Assembly (NCBI RefSeq): GCF_052324685.1
Contig: NC_135223.1
Location: 16,599,622-16,663,621 of the forward strand
Direction: 5' to 3'
Source of the DNA: Brachyhypopomus gauderio
Taxonomy: Eukaryota > Chordata > Actinopteri > Gymnotiformes > Hypopomidae
Length of the DNA: 64,000 nt
Both the position numbers and the translations under genes were made by a program. Shown here piece after piece: positions 21,877 to 34,540 of the stretch (position 1 is its first letter; every line of letters begins with the position of its first letter). The notes below the pieces were generated by a model. The model saw only the letters and a list, made by a program, of their open reading frames with translations, was not told where the DNA came from and searched no databases.

Positions 21877-21885
21877 ATGGAATAA
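21877..21885 (+). promoter_or_regulatory. Two-codon uORF before ttc21a start
   Basis: ATG GAA TAA ends three bases before the ttc21a ATG at 21889, in the same frame. If transcribed it is a minimal uORF that would limit initiation or act through reinitiation. Confidence 0.35.
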
Positions 21886-21888
21886 ATC

Positions 21889-24800
21889 ATGGCAGAAACC
21901 CATCCTACATGTTTAGTGAGTTTAAGCATTTCTTTGTTTTAGCCATGACCGTTGTTTACGTTAGCTTTTCTGTAATTTCTTACCTAAGTAGCTAAGTTGG
22001 CCAAGGTAGCTACGTATCTGCGTCTTACAGTAACTTCGGAACCAGCGGGTTGATAAATCACCATATCATTTTACAGTCTAGTTTTATCCTTTTTTTTCTT
22101 TAGTCCGTTTTATTAATGATGTTTATGGTTGTATTTGAACTTTCAGCCCTGTATTATATATTCACTACGGGAGCGGTTCTACAGGCGGACCGTAAACACT
22201 GCCCTTGGGTTTCTGAAGACCTTCATCAGTGACCCCCTACTCCTGTTCTTCAAAGCATTCGCAACTCTGAATGAAGGTAATTCAACATGCATGAGGTTGT
22301 GAGAATCACTAGCTATGTTGTTGGATATGGCGACTGTTTATGCACTTGTTTTGTTAAAGGACGTATCCAAGACGCCATAAGGGAGCTTAACCAACTGAGA
22401 GACAAGCCTCAGACTTGCCTTTGCTCAGTGATGGCGCTACTGTGCGCTTACAGGCAAGCTGAGAGCATTGGTAAGGTTTGCACATGTATATACGCACACA
22501 CCATTTGACTGTTCAGACGTATGTATACCTTGGTATATATTGCTCCTTCTACCCTGGCCTCCATGAGATCGAGTGGCTATATCCGAGTTAGAATCCTGTT
22601 TGAAGACGACCAGGAGGACAGCTGGAGAAAAGGCACTCTACTATGGAGCCCTGCTTTATTGGCTTCTGGGTCGAAACGAGAAGGCCAGAGAGTACATTGA
22701 AAAGATGCTGAAGCTGTCCAATACCTCTTCACAGGTTTGTGCAATTTTATGAAATGTCTAAATGAATCGGAGACTGAATAAGATTTTTTTGTTTGGTTTG
22801 TTTTTGTTGTTTGTATTTTTATTAAACCAAATGTAAGTTTATTTTGACTGTGCATTGCTCACTGGATTCCAAGTGTGTGTCTGTGTTGACAGGGCCTGAT
22901 TCTTAAGGGCTGGATTGCTCTGACCTCAGATAATGACATTGAGCGGTGTCATGCTATACGATACTTTGAGAGTGGCTTACGTGACTCTAAAGATGTGTTT
23001 GGATTGATGGGAATGGTACTGTTTTCCTAATTTTGCATGCTTTTACACCCCTCAGTAGATTTGATATTTCCTCCAGCAGGGCTCTGAGCATTTTTTATTT
23101 AGTGGAACATGTTCTGTATCAAAGAGTATTAGACAAAGTAAGCAATGTAAACCCTGTGAATATTGCCCTTTGGGTTACCTTGAGTTTTCTCTTACATTAA
23201 AATTTTGCTCTGCTGACAGACTGAGTACTTCATGGTGAGACAGAATGATTCCCGTGGTCTGGACATGGTCAGTCAGATCATTGCCTCCTACCCTGACTTC
23301 ATTCCAGCTCTTCATCTCAAGATGAACATGTTCATGTCTCTCAACAGCTGGGAGCAGACAGCTGAAGTGGCTGAGAGGCATGCCTGATATTGTTTTGACT
23401 AATTCGTGCAACAAATGAACGTTCATTATGATTTTAATCATATGCTCAGCTGAACCAGTTTGCTTAAATCATGCAGAATCCTAGAGCGTGATGCACGTAA
23501 CTTGAAAGCTCTTCAGATGATGACTGTAATCTCTGCGGCGAAGGACGGTGACATGAGGAAGGTAATTATGCAGCCGTTCATGCAAAGTCTGCAGTTTATC
23601 ATGACTGCTTTGAAAGGCAAGTGGTATGCCAATTAAACTGGAGTGGGAGGCTAAATCTGATGACAGGTAAAAGCATATTTACTCATTATAGCTAGCTGTA
23701 TATTGTATGTAGTGACTGGATAAAGTGCCAACATTAAAAAATGTCTTTGTTCCTAAGAGCTCTGATTGTCCAACACTGGCATCTGTGTTTGCTCTGCTGA
23801 TGCAGATTGCATGATGTTGCAGGTGATGGAGTATCTTCATCTTCTTCTCAGTTCAGTTGAAATTACAGAGCCCAGCAATCCCAGTCTTCATGTGGAGATC
23901 ACCATGCCCATCAGCAGAGTGGTGAGATATCTGCTTCATGCTGGATGAAGCATGAGAAATCAGAAGTAGAACCAGGAACAGAGCACAGGCTATAATTAAT
24001 GACACTTTGTATTGATGTTGCAGTATCTACTCTAGAGGACTTAACATAGAACTCTGAAGTGCATTTTAGCTTTAATTGGGTCAGTCTGAGGTCAAAGTGC
24101 CTCTTAGGGGACCATATGTTATTGGACAACATTATACAAAGACGTTACAAAAAACTGGGTATCTTTTCTGGCAATGTACTGAAAGATTTGCCTACATTTC
24201 TCTGAAATCTTTGCCTACATTTGACTACATTCTCAATCTGTTCATCAGTTTCCTTCATGATTGCAAGTACAATTCTTCAGTCATTCACTACTGAGGTCTT
24301 CCATCATCTGACAGTTTGTTTACTGTTGATAAATATGTGTGTTCTGGCTTATTAACAATACAACCAGAAAACTGGTGTGAATACAGTCATTTGATCAGAT
24401 TGAATACATGACCAAAAGGTGTGGTAAGCGTACCACCACAATGTCCATCAAGTATAGGTCTCTGGAGGAGTGGATGTGACCAAAGATGGGATGTATCAAT
24501 AGTGACGTGGGCGTATCAAAAGGTTACTCGTATTGGCTGAAAAATTTGGCTGAATGGCTGAAAAATGCCATCAGTTACACACAGTTAACTAGCCAAACAA
24601 CGGAACAGTCATGTTCTTTTAATATGATGTCTGGAAGTAAAGAGACTATATATATATATACACACACTGCAGTTCCTAAATTGGTGACCCAAATGCATGT
24701 AATGCCCTTTATTTAAAACTGATCTTCTGCACTTTATTCCTGTATTTCTTGCTTCTGTTTATATTTTGGATTAAATTCCATGGTAACCAAAATTGTTTCA

Positions 24801-27800
24801 TTTTCTAGTACTTGTCAGCACTGTGCATTGAAAGAAACATGTTTTCTTTCTTCTCTCACTTGTTCTAATCTAAACCATGTTACATTTAAGTTGTAATATG
24901 TTGAAAACATCACATATTGCATTTAATCTCCTGTATTATGTCAACACTGAGCACCATTAAGAGGTGTTCTACATTTTAGTGCTTGAAAGATCCAGCATAT
25001 TTCTTTGCCAACAGTGTGGATGCAACAAAGATGTTATGCAAATGCTGACGTCATTTGTGCAGCAAGCTGTGTCCAGAGCTCCAGGTGATGCACCCGTGGC
25101 CTCTGAGCTGGGCTACTGCTTCACTCTCCAGCACAAATACAAAGAGGCTCACAGATGGTACATGAAAGCTTTGGATATGGACCCAGGCAGTGTGGCCGCC
25201 TTAGTAGGTATGTATCTGCAACCCAGACTACAACGGTTACTGTTTAAACATTAGGATGCACGTCAAAGAGATAATTTAAAACTGGGGTGAATGATGGTTG
25301 TTTATGTTTTGCTGAACTCATTTCTATGCCTACATCTGCGTGGGTTCACCACGGTAGACGTGTGTTGTCACCTGTCTGTTAGGCATCATCAGGTGCCAGC
25401 TGGTGAATGGGCAGCTGGAGGAGGCACAGCAACAACTGGAGTTTTTTCACGAAGTTCAGCAGTCATTTGGATGTTCAGCGGTATGTTGTATGTAACTTTG
25501 CTGGGTCTCTCTCACCCTTTGGTCTGTAAAGCTGTTACTTCAATTTCAAATGACACAGCACTTTTAATCACATGACACTGATTCAAAGCCACTGTATAGG
25601 ATTTCAGGTCTAGATGTTAAACCTGGCCATCTCTATCTGGCAGGAAATTACTCTTCTGCAGGCCATGTTGGCTCAGAAGCAGGGAGCTGACCAGGGGAAG
25701 GTGGCAGGCCTGCTGAAGGAGGCTGTAGAACTCCATCTACAGATGCTCCAGGGGCTGCCCCGTGGTGTGGACTACCTGCAGAGACTCAACATCCTCTTCC
25801 TGCTCCAAGTTGTCAGCATGCACCTTGATAGCAGTCAGGTACTTGTACTATTTCTTTTTCACTTTCCAATAAGATATGTGGTGTGTTGTAACCCATAGCG
25901 CTTTGGCACCAACTCACAGACTTTGATCTTTCATATCGGAAACCTGTGCACTGTGTAGGATATGCCATATGATTCTGGCCAGCTGATTCCTTTTGGGCTA
26001 AAGCATTCCAGTATGATTCTAGAGGTTGTTACTAAAGCTGCTCCTGGTGTTTTGGTCAGCTGCTACTACATGGCAAAGGTCAAATTCCTCACAGGTATGT
26101 ATCATTAGCTACAAACAGTATAGTTGGGATGCATTATGCAAATATCAGGTCATAGGAAGATGCTTAGTGACTCAAGTTTTTTGTTTATGATTATGTGAGA
26201 ACTTTAAACAACAATACACATTTACAGGTGATCGGGCAACTGCTCAACACTTTCTGAACGTCTGTATGGAGAGAGAACCTACTAAGCCCGAGATCCACCT
26301 CCTGCAGGCCAAACTTCACCTTCATGCTGGAGACCACAGCAAATGCCTCAGCAGTTTGGAGTATGGAGTCAGCCATAACTTTGAAGTGAGTCTCAGGACT
26401 ACTCTTTAATTTTGTCACTGCTTCTTATCCTCTTTGGTACCATTATTTACAATACAAAACGCAAATGCTCCAGAAAATACTACATAGTACCTAAAATATA
26501 TATTACAGTAGACCTAATACATTAATTGAAACTGGAGATATTCTTCAGTGAGTCTATTCCTACAGGATCTGAGTGCCTAATCTGGTCTGTGTGTATGTGT
26601 GTGTCTGCATGTTTAGTTAAGACAGATGCCTCAGTATAACCTGATCAAGGCCAAAGCTTTAAAGGGGTCCGGAAAGGTGGTTGAAGCCATTCAGTGCCTG
26701 CGCATGGTAATGAGCATGCCTGGAGTCAGAATGCTCACTGAGGGCCAGGACTTCCCAGTCACTCAAAGTGAGCGTGCATCAGTGTTCCTGGAGCTAGCAG
26801 ACACCTTGAGGCTGAATGGAGAGCAGGTAGGTGTTTTGTATGCTTTCAGTTTGTACATGACAGTGCTATAACAAACAACTAAAATAGAGGTTTGTTATCT
26901 GGGACACTTACATTTACTTCATTTGGTAGTCATTCTTATCCAGAGTGACTTACTAAAGTGCTTTACACTGCATTACAATAGTGTGTGTTTGTGTTCTTTT
27001 TGGCTAGCATGAGGCTGCTAAAGTAATGCAGGATGCGATTTGGCAGTTCAAGGGAACACCTGAGGAAATGCGTGTTTTGTTGGCTAATGTGGACTTGGCC
27101 TTAGCTAAAGATGATGTTGATTCAGCCTTTAATGTACTGCAAAATATCAAACCTGGCGAGTCCAGTTACACTAAAGCCAAAGAGAAAATGGCACTCATTT
27201 ACCTGGAAAGACTGAGAAACAAGCAACTCTACATAGTATGTTACAGGTAGACACACGTGATGCAGATTATTTTCAAATAGTTCACTTGTAGTGTAAAAAA
27301 ATTTAAAAAATGTGTAAAATATAGAAACTTAAAGGCCATAATTCACCACTTTGTTGGAAATTATTGGATATATTTAGTCTGTGTTATATATACACATACG
27401 TATAAAAAAACCGTAATTACTGAGCACTTATTTCCAGTTTTCCTATGTTTCAGGGAAATATGTGCGCAGCTCCCAGGACCTCACTCTTCTGTGCTGCTGG
27501 CCGACGCCTTCATGAAGATCCAAGAGGTGCTTGAACATGCCTGCAATGTATTTCAATCCTCACTGTCTCAGTGAGACAAATCTGAATGTCCTTATCAGCA
27601 GTCATGTATTTTTCTATAGCCAGAGAAAGCTATTGAGATGTATCAGGAAGCATTACAAATGGCACCTAAAGATGCTACATTTGCCAAGAAGATAGGCCAA
27701 GCCCTAGTGAAGACACACCAATACGACAAGGCAAGAGACACATTTTTCAGCTGAAAACTTTAGCATTTTTCAGAGAATGTTTGCATTATTAAAGGCTTAA

Positions 27801-30800
27801 ATCTTGATTAATCTGAAACCTGATTGGTTGTTTTTCCCCAGGCTGTTGAATATTATGAGACTGTCCTCAACACTATCCCACAGGACTCTGTGTGTCTAGA
27901 GCTGTCAAAGCTTCTGTTTAAACTCCAACACTTTGAACGAGCTCAGCAGATCCTAGAGAGGGCATTGGACCATAAAGATGGTCATTCCTATCTATATTTT
28001 GTCAAGCAGTGCTGAATTACAAGAAAAATGGTAGATGTCAGATACATATGTCCTGAATCTCTTTGTGCAGGCATGGATCTGACCACTATGATGAATGATG
28101 TCAAGCTTTTAAGCGTGCTAGTAAAAGTGCTCAGAGCCAGAAACAAACCCTGTCTAGACATGTTACAGCAGGTCAGTGAACACTTCCCGTGACATTTCAC
28201 ATCCACAAATCACAAGGTTAGTCATAATATCAGGAGTAAAGCATGTTGGAGTCTTAGTATCATAGAGTATTCATAGAAGAGTGTAAAGACATTCATAGAA
28301 ACTAGGTGTTTACCTTCCCTGGAGTTTTAATTATTTTGATTGTCACAGTATAGTGGATACCAAAATTAATTATGCAGGATTTTGCTTGCAAAATAGAATA
28401 AATTATAAATGTTATATTGTAGAACAAATATTACTAACTATGTAATGATGATTACACTCAAATCATCATTTGAGATAATTATTGCATCCCATTTTACATT
28501 TAATGAAAAGGAAGAGTTTATAACCACTAAACTGGCTTTATGGAAAAAATAGTGATGATTCTAGGAATCTTAATCAGGAAGCTTAAGCTTACATAAAATC
28601 ATCAGATCTATACTCTGAGCAGCTTACCTCTGTAGTCTTTCCAAAAAGTAACTTTCAAGCTATTATCTTCCGGTCATAGCTACAGCTAAAGTTTAATTTT
28701 TTGAATATAAAATTGCTTTGTGTTGTCTTTAAAGATTAAATTCACTCAATTCATTCATGTTCTGTACCAACCTCCTCTTCAGAGTCGTGATCTCCAGCAG
28801 AAGATTCTCAGACGTTTGTCATTTGAGCAGCCAGAGAGCAGAGATGAGCAGAGAGGAGTAATGGTGGGCGTCTGCTGTGAGCAGGCTGCAGAGTACCGCA
28901 GCAGTGGGGATCTGGAGAGAGCCAAGCAGTACTACTCACAAGCTCTGACATACTGCCCAGAAGACACAGAGGCCAGTGTTATAAAAATCAGCCAACAGCC
29001 ACACGCATGCCAATTGTGATTTTAGAACTCACAGCCAAGAAGGCCAAATAGCTGTTAGAGAGGCTTCTGAATAATGGATAATTATAATGACTCATTCTGC
29101 TCCTATCTGCAGGTTATCTTCAAAATTGCAGAGTTGTACTATGAACACCACAAATTGGATTTTTGTGAAGAACACTGTCTTAAGATACTGAAGGACAATG
29201 AGAACCATACTGCTGCCACTATGGTACTGTGTGTATATGCAGTTTAGAGATACTTTTAAAAAATCCTGCTGTGGAATAAATGGTCAGTGAAGGTGTTCCA
29301 TAGAAAATCCTTCTACGTATATCTATGTGTGTTTGTAACCTTTAAAAGTATTATTTTCCATTTCTTTAAAAAGCTGATAGATATGCTATGCTGAAAATTG
29401 TGACTTTTTTTCCTGTCCGTCTGGTTTGCCTTTAGCTGTTGGCTGACGTGCAGTTTCGGAAAAACCAAAAAGAAGAAGCAATCGAGCTATACACAGATAT
29501 TATAAAGCAGCACCCAGGTACTGTATTTGAAAACACAAACATGATTCATTAGAAGGAAGTAACGTCAGAGAACGTTTGCTCTGCATTACTGAGCCTGCTG
29601 ACCGTCTCTGTCTGGATCAGACGACTTCCGTGCACTGGTGAACCTGCTCCAAATGCTGCGTAGGGTAGGGAGATTGGGTGACGCGCTCATCTCTTTAGAG
29701 ATATGTGAGTCCTACTGTCCAACAGCAGCAAGAGAACCAGGTTACAACTACTGCAAAGGCCTCTACTACTGGTAAGTGTTAAGTAATGTTCATTTCAGTA
29801 TCTCTTTTAAAAAGTGAATGTAAACCAGATATTCTGTCACTCTTCTCCAGAGACCCATGGTCATACCCAAAATACCTATTTTGTATAATATTATACAAGG
29901 TGTTCTTCACACCATTATTTTACAGTTCGGGGTATTTGGAGTTGTAGGGCAAATGTATTCTCTGGTAGGGAGCCTGGAATAGGACCCAGAAAATGGACAA
30001 CAAACCATAATGTTGTAAAAGGTTACTTTGCTCATGGGTAGAATGTATTAGAGAAGGAGGGAGAGGAGACCTTTTCATATAAAAGGTAGTGTTTACTGAT
30101 GCATTTTTCATACCTGTCTGTCTCCCTCACAGAATCTAAAAGATCACCATATGCTACGTCTCAGGCTCATCAAAATTCAGTCATTGCATATTGAAGTCGG
30201 CGGCAGGTGGTTGGTTTATTTGAGGTTTTGTCTTTTTCTGGGTCAGGCACACATACAATGTGAGGGAGGCATTGCTACACCTCAGCCAGGCCAGAGGGAA
30301 CTCGGAGTGGGCAGAAGAGGCCCTGGAACTGATGGTGCACATTTGTCTCAACCCAGACAAAGAAATATTTGGTGGAGAGGTGTTTGTGGACCCAGAGAAT
30401 GGCTCCAGGTACCCTGACTCTGCTGTACTGTACAAGAAAGTAGCCTAGCGGTGTGAAACCTAGCATTCAGAATGACTTTAGTTCCAGAATATTATTGTGA
30501 TGACTAAAATGTTCTCTTTCATTGTCATTTATTTGGGTTTGTGAGTTGTAATTGATGTGTAAAGTTTTTAATATTTTAAGTGTAAGTGTATTTAGTATTT
30601 TAAAATAGATTAATTTACTTTTTCATCAAATCAAAATGTTGAAATGCTGCATTTGTTTATTTTGAAATAAGAATATGCCATCACATCATATTCAAACTTG
30701 TATTTTGCCTGAAGTGTTCACAATTACATAATCTTCTATTTGCCAGCTCCAGCTTGCCTGTGGTCTTTGAAGGGTCAGTTGGCATAAATATAGCGCAGGA

Positions 30801-32391
30801 TCTGCTGAAGGAGTTCCTTCTCCACTCCAGAGCTGGCCAAGATAAAACCACTATCCTCTATAACCTCTGTCTGGTCCACAGCAAAGATCTGAAACAGGTG
30901 GAGAAAGCTGTGCTTGTCCTATCCGACATGGTGGCAAAGAACGTAAGCCTCTCCCTTTAAACCATACCAGTCTTAGTTTGAAAGCCCGGAGATATTATCA
31001 GATCTTATTAATATTTCCCACCATGTTAGAAATGAGTTATAATGAAATGATGTTGTCTGAGTGTTGCCTGTACATTGTGTTCTGTGAGTGCCGCAGTACT
31101 GTCAGAAAGAGAAGCTTCTTCTGGGCTTTTCCCCGTACATGTAGGTGATGCTGGAGGCCTCATTGCTGGTGGCAGCTCAGGGACTTCTGCAGCTCAAACA
31201 GTCTCCCAGAGCCAGAAACTTCCTGAAGAGGATCAGCAAAGCACAATGGACACCCGCCATCGCTGAGGACTTTGAGAAAAGCTGCCTCCTCCTCACTGAC
31301 ATGTACATCAAAATGGGGAAAAGCGCAAACGCGGAGAAGCTTCTGGATGACTGTATCCGACACAACAAGGTAAGGACCTGCTCCGTGGTGTTCCTTCAGG
31401 AAAACTAGCTCATTTGCATTAAGGCTTACATTTGCTTCAAGCATCTTGACTGGTGCTCCGGGTTCTATGTAGGTCTAAAAGTATTGAGCCACCAGAAGTC
31501 AAAGTACATGTGGGTCCTGAAATGACTTTGCACACATGGCTGATTGATATTAGTAACTGCTTCTACAGTGGTTTTAGTCTCTGATTTAAGCTTCCATTAA
31601 AGGTAGAGCGGCAGTGTACCAGGGTGCCCTTTACTGTACCATTGGAGGTGCATATGCCCTTCTACTGTGCTTTGTTCAGTCATGCAGCAGAGCATACGAG
31701 TACAGGGGCTATGTGATGGAGACCGATCAGAGGTACAAGGATGCAGCTGAACAGTATGAACTGGCCTGGAAGTACAGCTACTGCACAGACCCTGCTATTG
31801 GTAGCTTTCTAACTTGGCAACTATACTTTATTGTGCATTATTCACAATGTTTTTTACATCTCCATAAATACTCTTTTGTTTTAGGTATTGCAGTTCAGAT
31901 TTAAATAGATTTTCTTGCATCAATTACAACTACAACACCTAATTTTACTGTAATTCGCAGGATACCGACTTGCTTTCAATTACCTGAAATGCAAGAATTA
32001 CACACAGGCTATTGATATCTGCCATCAGGTTTGTACGCTCATAAAAACGTTTGTTTTACACTGCTAACTAACAGAGGTTCTAGTTGCAGATGTGAAACCA
32101 GGCAGTAATCCTGTACAGATCTGTGAACTAACCTTGTCTGAATGCTGTAGGGAATGGGGAAAAACAACAACAAAAATACTTTGACATTGTAGTTCAGTCT
32201 GTGTCTTTAGTTACTTAAAAGGGCTGGTTGTTTCCTTTGTGAAATTTCATTGCAGATTGTGTTAACAATGTGTTTTGTGAGGTTAAATAAAAGAAAACTT
32301 GTTTTTTTGTCAGGTTTTGCAGAAACATCCTGATTATCCTCAGATCCAAGCTGAAATTCTGAACCGGGCTCAACTCTCTCTGAGACCATAA
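21889..32391 (+). CDS. ttc21a: Tetratricopeptide repeat protein 21A (IFT139-like), complete
   Basis: TTC21A is the paralogue of TTC21B/IFT139, a TPR scaffold of the IFT-A retrograde train in cilia, important in sperm flagella. Twenty-nine exons keep phase: 21889-21915, 22147-22276, 22360-22470, 22568-22734, 22893-23015, 23220-23377, 23477-23561, 23823-23921, 25015-25207, 25383-25480, 25644-25838, 25959-26094, 26228-26385, 26617-26826, 27008-27246, 27454-27526, 27620-27730, 27842-27980, 28071-28171, 28783-28971, 29113-29223, 29436-29517, 29621-29771, 30247-30408, 30747-30942, 31145-31369, 31680-31800, 31961-32028, 32314-32391. The product is 1311 aa (human about 1320), TPRs throughout, ending AQLSLRP like both paralogues. 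NPSLH, MMNDVK and GVSHNFE favour TTC21A over TTC21B, as does adjacency to wdr48. Introns after 23377 and 27730 begin GC; exon 20 may end at 28971 (GC) or 28977 (GT). Start chosen by the in-phase GTGAGT donor after nine codons. Confidence 0.93.
26904..26980 (-). mobile_element. L2-type LINE/SINE 3' tail fragment
   Basis: In ttc21a intron 14. TTATCCAGAGTGACTTACTA and flanking bases are a worn copy of the shared LINE/SINE tail that is better preserved at 63590-63640 and 1031-1075. It is a short relic only. Confidence 0.5.
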
Positions 32392-33030
32392 GCATGACGA
32401 TTTTAATATTTAAGGTGCCACTACTTGCCCTTATACATTTTACTTTAACTTCATTGTACATGTAATAGATATACCAGTAAGTGTGGTTAAGAGGTAAAGC
32501 TATTTCTTGCCTTTTATAAAAGAATCAAAAATATCTGATAGGAAGGAATCATTTTTATGACCTTTTCATAGTGTGGCTTTTTGTCAGTAAGCATAAGCGC
32601 TCTGTGTGGCTAGCTGAAGTGCTGGGGATGTCAGAACATCTGTGTCTGGACCCTGAGTAACTGAGTAAGGGAAGCAGAGCCACACTTGTAGCCCATTATC
32701 CCAGTGTAGATGTTCTTAGCATGTAAGGGATGCTTTCATTGTGTTTAAATGTGCTGTTGTGGTATTCAGTGGATAATAAAAAATGTCTGAGTGCAGCTAT
32801 GAGAGACGAGTCCTCTTCATCTGAGACAAGACCAAGTATACAATATTGCTGAGAGAGAAATCATTCTCTTGAGTTCTTGACACTGACCCTGAATTATTAA
32901 AAAATAAATAAAATAAAATTGTATATCGTGAACCACCTGCTTAAATCACACAGCTTTCAGCCTGCAGATTTTTCCAATATAAACTATTAAAACTAGGATA
33001 AGGATATCGATATCGAGTTCCAGTTTGGAT
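32392..33030 (+). other. ttc21a 3' UTR and spacer
   Basis: This is probably ttc21a 3' UTR to just past the AATAAA at 32775-32780, then AT-rich spacer up to the Tc1 remnant. No exon or other structure is visible. Confidence 0.5.
32775..32780 (+). terminator. ttc21a polyadenylation signal
   Basis: Canonical AATAAA 384 bp after the ttc21a stop codon; a good candidate because the next 30 bp are not otherwise constrained. Confidence 0.55.
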
Positions 33031-33942
33031 GATACTTCTACTCTATTTTCCAACCCCGGAAAGGTCAGGACTCTGTGCAAGCCAGTCAAGTTCATCCACA
33101 CCAGACTCTGCCATCCATGTCTTTATGGACCTTGCTTTGTGCACTGGTGCACAGTAATGTTAGAAGAGGAAGGGACCAGCTCCAAACTGTTCCCCCAACA
33201 TTGGGAGCATGGAATTGTCCAAAATGTCTTGGTATGCTGAAGCATTCGGAGTTCCTTTCATTGGAACTAAGGGGTCAAGTCCAACTCCTGAAAAACAACC
33301 CCACACCATAATCCCTCCTCCACCAAACTTTACACTTGGCACTATGCAGTCAGACAAGTACCATTCTTCAGGCAACCGCCAAACCCAGACCCGTCCATCA
33401 GATTGCCAAATGGAGATTCATCACTCCAGAGAACGTGCGTCCACTGCTCTAGAGTCCAGTGGCGGCGTGCTTTACACCACTGCATCTGACACTTTACATT
33501 GCATTTGGTTATGTGTAGCTTGGATGCAGCTGCTCGACCATGGAAACCCATTCCATGAAGCTCCCTGCACACTGTTCTTGAGCTAATCTGAAAGCCACAT
33601 GAAGTTTGGATGTCTGTGGTGATTAACTCTGCAGAAAGTTGGCAACCTCTTTAGACTATACATTTCAGAGTCTGCTGACCCCTCTCTGTTTATGTGGTTA
33701 TGGCAGTTTACATGGCCTACCACTTTGTGGCTAAGTTGTTGTCATTCCTAAACACTTCCATTTTTTTATAATACAGCTGACAGTTGACTGTGGAATATGT
33801 AGGAGTGAGGAAATTTCACTACTGGATTTTTTACACACGTAGCATCCTATCACAGTTCCATACTGGAATTCACTGAGCTCCTGAGAGTGACCCATTCTTT
33901 CACAAATGTTTTTAAAAACAGTCTGGAAGTGAATGGAACACC
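33030..33942 (-). pseudogene. Dead Tc1/mariner-like transposase
   Basis: Minus-strand frames carry pieces of a Tc1-like DDE transposase in the right order. One piece (33342-33572) holds the region with WSDES around the second catalytic acid. Another (33160-33375) holds [12 protein letters not shown] and the [15 protein letters not shown] stretch. The pieces are in different frames and separated by stops and indels, so no active enzyme is encoded. The 5' end of the element (right side) stops abruptly near 33942 where the LINE tail begins; the left end is not clear. No terminal repeat pair was found. Confidence 0.85.
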
Positions 33943-34540
33943 TTCTTCTTCTTCTACTTCTTCTTTTTTTGGCTATTCCCGTTTAGGGGTCACCACAGCG
34001 GATCAAACCCCTCCATCTGGCCCTGTCCTGAGTGTCCTCCACTGACACACCAGCCACTCTCATATCCTCTACCACTGCATCCATAAACCTCCTCTTAGGT
34101 CTACCTCTCCTCCTCTTGCCTGGAAGTTCCATCCTCAAGACCCTCCTACCAATATACCTCTCCTCCCTCCTCTGTACATGTCCAAACCATCTCATTCTCG
34201 CTTCTCTTACTTTATCTCCAAAACATGCTACATGTGCTGATCCTCTAATAAACTCATTTCTGATCCTATCCTTCCTCGTCACTCCAAATGAGAATCTCAA
34301 CATCTTCATCTCAGACACCTCCATCTCCCTCACCTGTCTCTTTGTCAGTGCCACAGTCTCCAGTCCATACAACATAGCAGGTCTCACTACTGTCCTATAG
34401 ATCTTTCCTTTCATTCTAGCAGACACCCTTCTATCACAGATCACCCCAGACACTTTATGCCATCCACACCACCCAGCCTGCACTCTCTTCTTTACCTCTC
34501 TTTCACTTCCTCCATTACTCTCTTGATTTAAATACACTAA
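33943..34540 (-). mobile_element. 5'-truncated RTE-type LINE, 3' end only
   Basis: A minus-strand open frame encodes the C-terminal part of a non-LTR retrotransposon ORF2. Landmarks in order are EVKKRVQAGWCGWHKVSGV, RPAMLYGLETVALTKRQ, MRWFGHVQRREERYIGRR, GKRRRGRPKRRFMD and a final RCGDP. This is the region after the reverse transcriptase core in fish RTE-like families. The 3' end (left) carries a GAA-type simple tail (CTT repeats at 33943-33970 on the plus strand), as expected for RTE. The open frame extends to 34684, but its first 50 codons do not look like ORF2, so truncation probably lies near 34540. Confidence 0.8.

Larger units (their letters stand above)
20270..21888 (+). other. wdr48 3' UTR and wdr48-ttc21a spacer
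   Basis: The wdr48 3' UTR probably ends after the AATAAA at 20868-20873, about 600 bp past the stop. A poly-C run lies near 21320. The last 120 bp, from about 21770, are GC-richer and should carry the ttc21a promoter and 5' UTR. I see no GORASP1-like exon on either strand, although that gene lies between these two in human. Confidence 0.6.
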
